Below are positions 56,723-64,000 of a DNA stretch of 64,000 nt, piece after piece. The notes under the pieces were generated by a model. That model had not been told where the DNA came from, did not search any database, and saw only the letters and a program-made list of their open reading frames with translations. This DNA is from an uncultured Eubacteriales bacterium (GTDB lineage: Bacteria; Bacillota; Clostridia; Oscillospirales; CAG-272), in contig URHR01000002.1 in NCBI GenBank assembly GCA_900547725.1, positions 1 to 64,000 of the forward strand, in the 5' to 3' direction. A program made the translations under genes and the position numbers. Each line of letters opens with the position of its first letter. Position 1 is the first letter of the stretch.

Positions 56723-58243
56723 ATGGCGAACAACAACCAAAACAAAAGGGTCGGCTCATTTGCCGCGATCAACGGGGGCGTGATTGAAGGGTGCTCGGCG
56801 AATGTACAGCTGAGCGGATGCCCCAACGGTGCGGGCTTTGTGTTCGGAAACAGCGGCGTGGTAAAAAACTCCGTTGCAATGCGCGTGGGGCGCGGGAAGG
56901 GCGTTACGGGCTTTTACAAGCGGAACACGGGCACGATCAATTCCTGCGGATATCTTGCAGACCCCAAGAAGCGCCGGATTGACCGCAGCGGCAACGTGAC
57001 GGTTGCAACCGGAAATCCCGAGTGCTTCATGCCGAAGGGAACGCCTTCGGATCAACTCTATCATAAACTCGGACTTCAGAACCTGTGGAAGAACGAGCGC
57101 ACCAAGCGCGGCTTTGTTCTCGAGCCTGACCGCTTCCGCAACCGCGCGGTGCTGTTCGGTGCGCAGGAACGCGTGATTCCGATCAAAACGGCGGCGGATC
57201 TGACGCGGATCATTACCGCTGTCAATTCGGGCGACCGCGCGGCGGCTTCGGCAAACTATATGCTGGAAGCAAGCATCAATATGCGCGGCGCAAAACTCGA
57301 GCCGATCGGACTTTCCGAAGCGCTCCCGTTCAGCGGTTGCTTTGACGGAAACGGCAAGACGATCTACAATTTCAAGATCGACTGCACGGGAATGGAGTAC
57401 GGCGGCTTCTTCGGCTACACCAAGAACGCAAAGATTGCGAACCTCACGCTTGACTATGTCCTGAAGGGCAAGCGCGGAATCGTGACGGGCGGAATGATCG
57501 GAAACGCGGTCGGCGGCGGCGTTGCAAACTGCCATGTCCGCGTGGGCATGACGGTTGGAAGCTGCGCAGGTGGCTTTGTGGGGAAGAATACGGGATATAT
57601 TCAGAACTGCTATGTCTGCGGCAGTGTGGCAGGACCTGTTCCGGTGTTGCCGATTGTGACCTCAGTTGCGGCGGTTCTGCTGGCGGCAACCGTTACGACT
57701 TCGGTTATCGTGGTGAAGAAACTGACCTCGGACACGGTGTTCAGCCCCGAGGTGATCGACCCGAACCAGAAGCCCGCGCCGCCCGAAAAGGATCAGCCCG
57801 ATCCGTTGCCCACGGGAACAAGCCGCCTGAGTCTGCGGCTGAATCAGGACGTGGACGTCAGCTACGCAACGGGCGTTGGCGTAATCAATTATGTCAATCC
57901 CGCATCCAGTACGCATGATATGGTGATTCGGCTCTGCATCTCCGACACGGAGCTGAAAAAAGCGGGGATCGACCTGATCGCGGCGGGAGTCCGCAAGCAG
58001 TCGGAAACGGAAGCCGATGGCTACGATCCCGACAAGGCATTGACAACCTTTTACCAGTCGGGCAGAGTCCAGATCGGCTATCAGTTGGAGAACTGCAAGA
58101 TCACCGCGCTTCCGGGCGGCGACAAATTGCCTGTAGGAGAATACAAAGCCGTGATGGTGATCGAGCCGTATGACCCGAAAACCAACGAAAAATCAATCGT
58201 GAACGCGCAGGCAGAGATCACCCTTCGCATCCTCAATCGGTAA
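56723..58243 (+). CDS. GLUG-repeat membrane protein under riboswitch control
   Basis: 506 aa. Residues 10-300 are GLUG-like units (GSFAAINGGVIEGCSANV, GAGFVFGNSGVVKNSV, FSGCFDGNGKTIYNFKID, then GGFVGKNTGYIQNCYV). One membrane segment lies at about 306-331 and is followed by KK. A Pro-rich linker (340-365) leads to a C-terminal beta domain (370-506) found in other Clostridia surface proteins. There is no N-terminal signal peptide, so which half is outside is unclear. ATG 56723 follows AAAGGAGGG; the longer frame would start inside the terminator and is rejected. First gene after the riboswitch. Confidence 0.75.
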   Translation: MANNNQNKRVGSFAAINGGVIEGCSANVQLSGCPNGAGFVFGNSGVVKNSVAMRVGRGKGVTGFYKRNTGTINSCGYLADPKKRRIDRSGNVTVATGNPECFMPKGTPSDQLYHKLGLQNLWKNERTKRGFVLEPDRFRNRAVLFGAQERVIPIKTAADLTRIITAVNSGDRAAASANYMLEASINMRGAKLEPIGLSEALPFSGCFDGNGKTIYNFKIDCTGMEYGGFFGYTKNAKIANLTLDYVLKGKRGIVTGGMIGNAVGGGVANCHVRVGMTVGSCAGGFVGKNTGYIQNCYVCGSVAGPVPVLPIVTSVAAVLLAATVTTSVIVVKKLTSDTVFSPEVIDPNQKPAPPEKDQPDPLPTGTSRLSLRLNQDVDVSYATGVGVINYVNPASSTHDMVIRLCISDTELKKAGIDLIAAGVRKQSETEADGYDPDKALTTFYQSGRVQIGYQLENCKITALPGGDKLPVGEYKAVMVIEPYDPKTNEKSIVNAQAEITLRILNR

Positions 58244-58288
58244 TCCCTGCGCAGTCGAAAGTCGAAAAATTGAGAGGAGGTGGGGAGA

Positions 58289-61200
58289 ATGAAAACGAAA
58301 TTCGGAAAGTGGATTGCAGGCGCGGTCGCGTTCTGCATAGTACTGGCAACCGTGTTGGCAGTTCCGTTCGGTTTCCTTCTTCCCTCGTCTGCGGAGTCGG
58401 CTTTCGCAACCTTTTCTTCCGGCGCTGTGCTGATCGATTCTTCGTACAACGGGAAAAATGTCATCATCAAAAACGGCGTTTTCTCGGTTACGGTTGTCGG
58501 AGCGACGAATGTCACACTTCTGTTTGAAGGCGCGACAATGAACCGCAGATATGCCGATGATACGGAAAGCGGAAAACAGATTGAGGGGCTTTGGGCTGTT
58601 TCGCAGAAACTCGGATGGAACAACAAAGCGCAGGTCTGCCCGCTTCTGATTACCGGCAATTCGGAAGTCAAGGTGGCATTCCGCGGAGCAAACTATTTCT
58701 ATGCGGGGGTCAATGGTTGCACCGTAAATTCGAGCAATTACTATACAAAGTCGCAAAGCGGCGGCGGATTTGCTGGCATTCAGGTTGACAGCGGTTCGAC
58801 CCTGACGATTGAACAGAGCAACGGCTCGGTAGCCGCCTATGGCGGTCACTGGGTGAATGTAAACAACTCCTCCAACAATCCGAGTGATTCCACCAATTTT
58901 CCAAATGGCAGGGAATGGGAAGGTTACGGATCGCCCGCCGGAACTACAGCCAATAGTCTTGCAGGCGGCGCCGGAATCGGCGGCGGCGTGTCCGGTACTA
59001 CCACAACCTGCGATAATACGGCGTATACACAGGGCACACCGGGAACCATCATGATCAACGGCGGCGAAATCCATGCGTTCGGAGGACATCAGGCGGCAGG
59101 AATCGGCGGCGGTGTAAACGGCGCGGCAACTTCAACTTCCATCACTGTTACCGGCGGAACAATCGAAGCCCACGGCGGACGTTGGGCGGCAGGGATAGGC
59201 GATGGAGACTCGCTTCCCTATCACCCGAGCAATCAGTTTTCAAAATCCTATTCCGTCAATATCTCGGGCGGAACGGTGACCGCCGTTGGCGGGGTTGGAT
59301 GCGCGGGCGTTGGGTGTACCGATGATGTGAAAAATTCCGGAATGACAATCGAGCTGTCCGGCGGTAACATCACGGCGCATTCCGGCTATCCGGACGGATT
59401 CGATCCGAGCACCGGCACTTACAGAAACAACAAAGCACTGTCGGACAGTGATCCGACTCCGGCGGGTATCGGCGCAGGAAACAAATCCAAAATGGCTGAG
59501 CATTCGATCATCATCCGGGAGGGAACGCAAATTACAGCCGCTTCCTTCGGCCATTATTCCATTACGGAAAACGGATTGAACCAGAGCCAAGTCCCCAATA
59601 TTTCTCTTGAGCAGTGCAGAATGTACAACGGTCGTTTTCCGAACCTGACCTCTTCTAAAGACCGTACCTTCCGGCTTCTGGAAGCGCAGAGAGAAGACAT
59701 TCTTGTAAACGGAAAGGTCGGAAACTACATCAAATTCATTACACAGCCGAGCGACGGTTCTGAAGGAACGGTTTATTACTACGATTCCGATGAATTTATG
59801 CTTCTGAATGCAGACAAAACCGTTTATCCGCTGTCGGATGACTTGGAGACGCGCGAAAAGGAACTGTTGAAGCTCTTCGAGGATCATCATATGACGCTTT
59901 ATGCCGATAAAACCTCAAAAGAGACGAGGCGCGTTGTGGCGCGGAAGCATTTCAAATCCATTGCAATGACGCTTCCCGATCCCGCATTGCACGGCGGCAT
60001 TTACGCATTGGAAATCCCGACCTCCCAGTTGGTGTCAGTCCCCGACGGGGTAACCTTTCCGGAAAGCGAAAAGGTCTACATCACGATCAGCGCGCTGACC
60101 CCCGGAAACATCTGGGGCGAAATCGATTATCCGTTCAGCTACAACATGAAGCTTGACGCGGTTTCCTCTCCCTTTGAAAATCTCGACGTTTATCCGAGCG
60201 CAGATTGGCAGGGGCGGGACGACGGCTACATCGGAAACAAATATTCCGAAAGCCTGTTTGCCTACACGGTCTACATCGAAAGCGACGCAACCGAAACCTA
60301 CGTTTACGCAATGTTTGTGATGGAGGACGGCGTTACCTACACGGTGAAGCTTGACAATGTGCTTCAGACAATCGAGACCGAAACGAAAACCGTGGACGGC
60401 GTGACAGTCAAAATCGGCCATATCATGATGAAAGTCTCCATGGCGGGGGTGACCCAAAAAGTTCTGCAACTGGAAAAGCAGGACACCAACAACACAGTAG
60501 CCGCGCACTCCATCATTTACAAGATCACCATCAACCGCAAGGCAACCTACACCCTCAGCCTGAAAGACCTCAGCAAAACCTACGACGGCAACCCGGTTGT
60601 TCCCTCGGTTGAGGCGGTGCTGAACGGGAGCGGCGCTACGGCGGAAAAGGTGACTGTCCCGGAAGAGGATCTGAAGAGCGCAACCTTTACCTACGGCGTT
60701 GGTACAACCACGGGTCTGACCGAAGCGCCGAAGGACGCAAGCAACGGCGAGAATGGCTATTCCGTAACCGCTACAATCAACACCGAGACCTATACGGCAA
60801 CGGGAACGGCTTACTTCTCCATTTATAAAAAGCAACTGTCGGTTACGCGCATCGGAAACTATCTGCTGTACGTCAAATCGAGCGACTACGAGAAGTGGAA
60901 AGATCAGGGCACTTACCCGATTTCCGACCCGGGTGCGATTTTCCTTTCGGGGCTTGTGAAGAATGAAAGCGTGACGTTGACCCACGGAAACGTTTACTAT
61001 AACGACCTTTCCATTGGCTACGGCGCAACGAAAATCACGCTTGAGAATGTGCAGATTTCGGGCGACGCCGCAAAGAACTACACCATTGACCCAACGCAGA
61101 CCGTGTTCGGACAGATCAACTATTCGCTTGACGGCGCAATCTTCCGCTCGGAGGACGGCGGGTCATGGGACAAGTTCTATCCGATTGACAGTGAAAACCC

Positions 61201-61777
61201 CGTAAACGGCACGAGCGCGGACTACCATTCGCCCAAAAACGCGGACGGAAGCTACACTTCGCACGCGGAGTATGTCTGGGCGAGAACGCAGGGCGGCGGC
61301 ACGGCGCAGGCAGTCTATGCAATGGAAATCGAGTTCGGCGCAATGTATTTCAACTATACCAAGGAAGTCTGGAATACCGACTCCATGAAGTACGAGCAAG
61401 CCGAAAACGGGGAATCCTTCTGGATCGGCTTTGACGGCAAGAACAACTGCGTAACGGTTGTCAACCGCTCCAATGCGGCGATCTTCTGCAACGTCAAACC
61501 CGAAATTTCCTTCATCTACGCCTCGCATGACGGCGGGCAGAGCGGCATTGTGGCAAAGGTTTACACCAAGAACGAGGCAAACACGAATTACCTTGTAACC
61601 GAAACCGAGGATGTGACCATTCCACAAGCGACCCCGCCCGAAACCGTGACGGGGACGGGAACTGCCACGCGGCAGTCGTTCTACCTGATCCTCTCGGGAA
61701 ACCCGCAGTCAGGCAATACCGACAGATATATCGCCGTTGGCGATATGATCGTAACCGTTAAGAAATCTTCCGATTGA
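58289..61777 (+). CDS. Large secreted beta-helix protein with C-terminal IEF/WN module
   Basis: 1162 aa. A signal peptide (MKTKFGKWIAGAVAFCIVLA..., cleavage near residue 36-40) precedes a region rich in Gly, Thr and Asn with right-handed beta-helix-like rungs (INGGEIHAFGGHQAAGIGGG, VTGGTIEAHGGRWAAGIGDG, ISGGTVTAVGGVGCAGVG), about 130-420. Later parts include an MBG-type domain (DLSKTYDGNPVVPSVEA). The last 150 residues carry the module shared with the next genes: MEIEFGAMYFNYTKEVWNTD, then VVNRSNAAIF. No sortase or S-layer motif was seen. GAGGAGGTGGG precedes the ATG. Probably an adhesin or matrix component. Confidence 0.75.
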   Translation: MKTKFGKWIAGAVAFCIVLATVLAVPFGFLLPSSAESAFATFSSGAVLIDSSYNGKNVIIKNGVFSVTVVGATNVTLLFEGATMNRRYADDTESGKQIEGLWAVSQKLGWNNKAQVCPLLITGNSEVKVAFRGANYFYAGVNGCTVNSSNYYTKSQSGGGFAGIQVDSGSTLTIEQSNGSVAAYGGHWVNVNNSSNNPSDSTNFPNGREWEGYGSPAGTTANSLAGGAGIGGGVSGTTTTCDNTAYTQGTPGTIMINGGEIHAFGGHQAAGIGGGVNGAATSTSITVTGGTIEAHGGRWAAGIGDGDSLPYHPSNQFSKSYSVNISGGTVTAVGGVGCAGVGCTDDVKNSGMTIELSGGNITAHSGYPDGFDPSTGTYRNNKALSDSDPTPAGIGAGNKSKMAEHSIIIREGTQITAASFGHYSITENGLNQSQVPNISLEQCRMYNGRFPNLTSSKDRTFRLLEAQREDILVNGKVGNYIKFITQPSDGSEGTVYYYDSDEFMLLNADKTVYPLSDDLETREKELLKLFEDHHMTLYADKTSKETRRVVARKHFKSIAMTLPDPALHGGIYALEIPTSQLVSVPDGVTFPESEKVYITISALTPGNIWGEIDYPFSYNMKLDAVSSPFENLDVYPSADWQGRDDGYIGNKYSESLFAYTVYIESDATETYVYAMFVMEDGVTYTVKLDNVLQTIETETKTVDGVTVKIGHIMMKVSMAGVTQKVLQLEKQDTNNTVAAHSIIYKITINRKATYTLSLKDLSKTYDGNPVVPSVEAVLNGSGATAEKVTVPEEDLKSATFTYGVGTTTGLTEAPKDASNGENGYSVTATINTETYTATGTAYFSIYKKQLSVTRIGNYLLYVKSSDYEKWKDQGTYPISDPGAIFLSGLVKNESVTLTHGNVYYNDLSIGYGATKITLENVQISGDAAKNYTIDPTQTVFGQINYSLDGAIFRSEDGGSWDKFYPIDSENPVNGTSADYHSPKNADGSYTSHAEYVWARTQGGGTAQAVYAMEIEFGAMYFNYTKEVWNTDSMKYEQAENGESFWIGFDGKNNCVTVVNRSNAAIFCNVKPEISFIYASHDGGQSGIVAKVYTKNEANTNYLVTETEDVTIPQATPPETVTGTGTATRQSFYLILSGNPQSGNTDRYIAVGDMIVTVKKSSD

Positions 61778-61831
61778 AAATTGAAATCGGTTGATACATA
61801 AAAATTTTTTGCTTTTGAAAGGAGCAGAATT

Positions 61832-62467
61832 ATGAAAAAATTTCTTTCCCTTATGCTCGCAGGCTTGATGTCCGCATCCCTGTTCGTCGTTGGTGCAGCG
61901 GCGGATACTTTGAAAGATGGTGTTGTCGGTCCGAATCATGGCGTTTTGGAAAACGAATTTAACACCCCTGTCCAAGACGGTGGTAACAAAATCAATGTCA
62001 AGGTTGAGAAGGTGACACACAAGTATGCGGTTGATTTAAAGTTTTCGTTTGGCGATTTGACAATCGGCCATCTTGAATGGAATGTCGATACCATGCGTTA
62101 TGACACTGTAAAAGGCGAGGAATTGAAGAACACAACCAGAGAAATTACAGTTTCCAACCGTTCCGACCTGCCTATTCAAGCGTATGCAACCGTTTCTCCT
62201 GCTGCGGACAAAGCACCCGATTTAACTATTGGAATGACCGGAGAAGGCGATTCGGAGACGAATAAGCTGACTGTGTCAGCGGCGAACAAGGGTCAAGGAG
62301 AGGCGAATGGAGAGCCCACCACGGGAACGTTGACGGTCAAGTTGGAAAGCAATGCATGGGGTTCGGTTGCGCAACATTACATCGATATGCAGTTTGCAAC
62401 ACCCGATAGTGAAAAGACATACACAGTTGCAACCGTTACGGTTATCATCAGCAAAAGCGCACAATAA
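61832..62467 (+). CDS. Small secreted protein of the IEF/WN family, member 1
   Basis: 211 aa. A signal peptide (MKKFLSLMLAGLMSASLFVV, cleavage near AAA-D) is followed by a linker and the module: VDLKFSFGDLTIGHLEWNVD ... MRYD, then VSNRSDLPIQAYAT and a beta-rich end (YTVATVTVIIS). No lipobox or membrane anchor. AAAGGAGCAG precedes the ATG. It shares its module with the C-terminus of the protein upstream and with the next genes. Function unknown; one unit of a paralogous array. Confidence 0.75.
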   Translation: MKKFLSLMLAGLMSASLFVVGAAADTLKDGVVGPNHGVLENEFNTPVQDGGNKINVKVEKVTHKYAVDLKFSFGDLTIGHLEWNVDTMRYDTVKGEELKNTTREITVSNRSDLPIQAYATVSPAADKAPDLTIGMTGEGDSETNKLTVSAANKGQGEANGEPTTGTLTVKLESNAWGSVAQHYIDMQFATPDSEKTYTVATVTVIISKSAQ

Positions 62468-62553
62468 AAACGCCTTCAAACGGTTACTCCGTCCCCCTCG
62501 GGTGACGTGGTAATAAATGGGTTCGACATTTTCGGAGAAAGGAGGATAAAAGG

Positions 62554-63072
62554 ATGAAAAAGATTCTTGTTTGTATGATGGTTCTGGCGCTCTGCCTCTG
62601 CGCAACGATTTCGTCGTTCGCAGCGGGACAATCCGAGGGTGAATATACCGGTCAGAAGGAAAATCAGGATGTCAATGTTACAATCTCGGGTGCTATTGTT
62701 CATACCTATCTGGTTGACATTGAGTTTGCCAATCCGACTTTCACTTATTCTACCGGTTCGGTCTGGAATCCGGAGAAGTATCAGTACGAGCCGAGCACCG
62801 AGGCTACGTGGAATGGTACAGGCGAAGTGAAAATCGTCAACCATTCCGACCTGCCTGTTACTTACAAGGTAGAAGCCACGGATGTTGTGGACACCTACGG
62901 CACGCTGACCATTCCCGTGACGAACGGGGACGGCACGATTGCAAAGTGCGCAGTCGGCGATGCTCGCGGCAGCCACAACGCAACCGCGACCTACAAGGTT
63001 GAGGGAACTCCCACGGTTTCGGAAATCACCGCGCAGAAGCTCGGTTCGATTCTCGTAACCATCACAAAGTAA
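62554..63072 (+). CDS. Small secreted protein of the IEF/WN family, member 2
   Basis: 172 aa. Signal peptide (MKKILVCMMVLALCLCATIS, cleavage near FAA-G) and the module in its shortest form: YLVDIEFANPTFTYSTGSVW-NP, KYQYEP, then KIVNHSDLPVTYKVEA and an ending LGSILVTITK. It has a predicted all-beta, Ig-like shape. GAAAGGAGG precedes the ATG. No anchor; either secreted or assembled with its neighbours. Two internal cysteines are in the signal; one lies at AKCAVG. Confidence 0.77.
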   Translation: MKKILVCMMVLALCLCATISSFAAGQSEGEYTGQKENQDVNVTISGAIVHTYLVDIEFANPTFTYSTGSVWNPEKYQYEPSTEATWNGTGEVKIVNHSDLPVTYKVEATDVVDTYGTLTIPVTNGDGTIAKCAVGDARGSHNATATYKVEGTPTVSEITAQKLGSILVTITK

Positions 63073-63138
63073 GAACCCCGCCCGGCGGGAACTGTAGCCC
63101 TGCCGTGTAGGATTCGCAAGGAAAGGAGAAGCAGATTC

Positions 63139-63681
63139 GTGAAACTGAGAAGAATTTTGGTACAATTGTTCATAGCGACCGCGGTTTTGCTTCTCCCGGT
63201 ACTTGTTTTCGCCGAGCCGATTCAATCGGTTGGCGGGGGAGCGGATGTCGTGATTTCCGTGATCGACAACCGCAAAACCGTGCGCTATGAAGCCGATGTG
63301 GTATTCCGCAATACCACATACACCTACAATCTGGTCAGCGTTGCCGAAAATGTGGAAACCGGCGAACGCTACATCAACAGCGGCTTTTGGCGGGAGGCAA
63401 GCGGTGTGGAGGCGGATTCGTTTACCGTTTCGGTTAAAAACCGTTCCAACCGTGCCTTAACCGTTGAAACAGAGCCGAATACCGCCGACTTTGACCGATG
63501 CGGCGCAGGGGTGACCCTGTATGGGGGAGGAGAAATCACAATCCCCGAAGTCGGGCAGGCAGACGGCAAAACCGTTGCTTACGAGAATGTGTTTGAAGCC
63601 GTGTTCGGTCGGTTTCCGAGTCTGGATTCCTACAAGGGAGTCAAACGGATTACCGCAACCGTGCGCCTGAAGCATTCGTGA
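63139..63681 (+). CDS. Small secreted protein of the IEF/WN family, member 3 (divergent)
   Basis: 180 aa. GTG start at 63139 after AAAGGAG. The signal peptide ends near VFA-E. The module is more divergent: YEADVVFRNTTYTYNL ... the WN site is replaced by GFWREASG, while VSVKNRSNRALTVETEP keeps the N-R-S-N core. It ends KRITATVRLKHS. No anchor. Probably a paralogue adapted to a particular position in the same structure. Confidence 0.68.
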   Translation: MKLRRILVQLFIATAVLLLPVLVFAEPIQSVGGGADVVISVIDNRKTVRYEADVVFRNTTYTYNLVSVAENVETGERYINSGFWREASGVEADSFTVSVKNRSNRALTVETEPNTADFDRCGAGVTLYGGGEITIPEVGQADGKTVAYENVFEAVFGRFPSLDSYKGVKRITATVRLKHS

Positions 63682-63721
63682 AGCCGATAAAATCGCGTCG
63701 AAAAGGAGGAGCTACCGGAAC

Positions 63722-64000
63722 ATGAAAAACAGAATCTTCCAGTCTATACGGGCTCTTTTCGCCGCCGTTTTGTCGGTTTCGCTCACCGTTTCGGTTCTTT
63801 CCGCCTTTCCTGCCGCCCGCGCGGAGGAAACGGGAAGCACTGCCGGAACAAAGACCTATCAATATTCCGTTGAAATCGAGTTCGGCGCTATGACCTTTTG
63901 CTATGACTACGGGACATGGAATCCGTCCAATCTGCGCTATGAAGCCGACGAAACCGAAAATCCCGGTGCGGGAACGGTTGCGGGCTACCCGGGGTGGTAC
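63722..64000 (+). CDS. Secreted protein of the IEF/WN family, member 4 (cut by window end)
   Basis: The first 93 codons only. Signal peptide (MKNRIFQSIRALFAAVLSVS ... AARA-E) and the start of the module: YSVEIEFGAMTFCYDYGTWN-PS, LRYEAD. It is closest to the C-terminus of the 1162-aa protein in the EIEFGAM...Y segment. GGAGGAGCTACC precedes the ATG. The remainder lies beyond 64000. Confidence 0.8.
   Translation, partial: MKNRIFQSIRALFAAVLSVSLTVSVLSAFPAARAEETGSTAGTKTYQYSVEIEFGAMTFCYDYGTWNPSNLRYEADETENPGAGTVAGYPGWY

Overview
The window looks like a chromosome segment of a G+C-rich (mid to high 50s percent by eye), probably spore-forming member of the class Clostridia, most likely an uncultivated gut lineage of the Oscillospirales/Christensenellales type. 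The reasons are a dgt-like/dnaG/rpoD operon, a T-box in front of ileS, a V-type (not F-type) ATPase operon of the Enterococcus/Clostridium order, CarD, DeoR and MntR-like regulators, lipoprotein signal peptides, SpoIID-like/peptidoglycan-binding proteins and a GEMM-I cyclic-dinucleotide riboswitch. No rRNA, tRNA, CRISPR, phage or transposase gene was seen. The exact lineage cannot be fixed from the sequence alone.

Layout. 0-4.1 kb: replication/transcription operon (dgt-like, dnaG, rpoD). 4.3-9.9 kb: an orphan 925-aa solute-binding lipoprotein, a TagO/WecA-type glycosyl-1-phosphate transferase, a CPBP protease and a glycerophosphodiesterase. 10.1-14.8 kb: hpf (minus strand), ligA, a sugar nucleotidyltransferase-like gene and a small lipoprotein. 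14.8-19.9 kb: T-box/ileS, a 192-bp inverted-repeat element, lspA and an rluD-like gene. 20-28.2 kb: a DeoR regulator, a DEDDh exonuclease, then an RbsA-type sugar ABC transporter with two different permeases and a GH3 glycosidase. 28.3-36.9 kb, mostly minus strand: tsaE-tsaB-rpiB-ispD-ispF-rpe; DUF896 and a GME-fold-like protein; rpmB; and mtaB with a shortened, degenerate PurL-like protein. 37-40.3 kb: upp, a pseudouridine synthase and lnt. 40.6-43.1 kb (minus): three proteins with peptidoglycan-binding or SpoIID-like features, none with a signal peptide. 43.2-53.2 kb: a metal-dependent regulator, a small unknown gene and the nine-gene V-type ATPase operon. 53.4-56.4 kb: carD, an HprK-like kinase/PqqD/S26-peptidase-like cassette and deoD. 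56.5-64.0 kb: a GEMM-I riboswitch with an overlapping terminator, followed by a run of surface or secreted proteins that continues past the window edge.

The most interesting part is the right end. A GEMM-I aptamer and terminator precede a GLUG-repeat membrane protein, a 1162-aa beta-helix surface protein and at least four small secreted proteins. The small proteins and the C-terminus of the big one share a module that I do not recognise: an IEF-x-F-x-Y ... WN(P/T) ... YE segment followed by V-x-N-(R/H)-S-(D/N). I read this as a cyclic-dinucleotide-controlled extracellular structure or matrix locus. Second-tier items are the degenerate PurL paralogue, the HprK/PqqD/S26 cassette without a visible precursor peptide, and three families of structured intergenic repeats.

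Starts were chosen by Shine-Dalgarno spacing and signal-peptide position. All database-level statements are from memory of protein families; no search was run.
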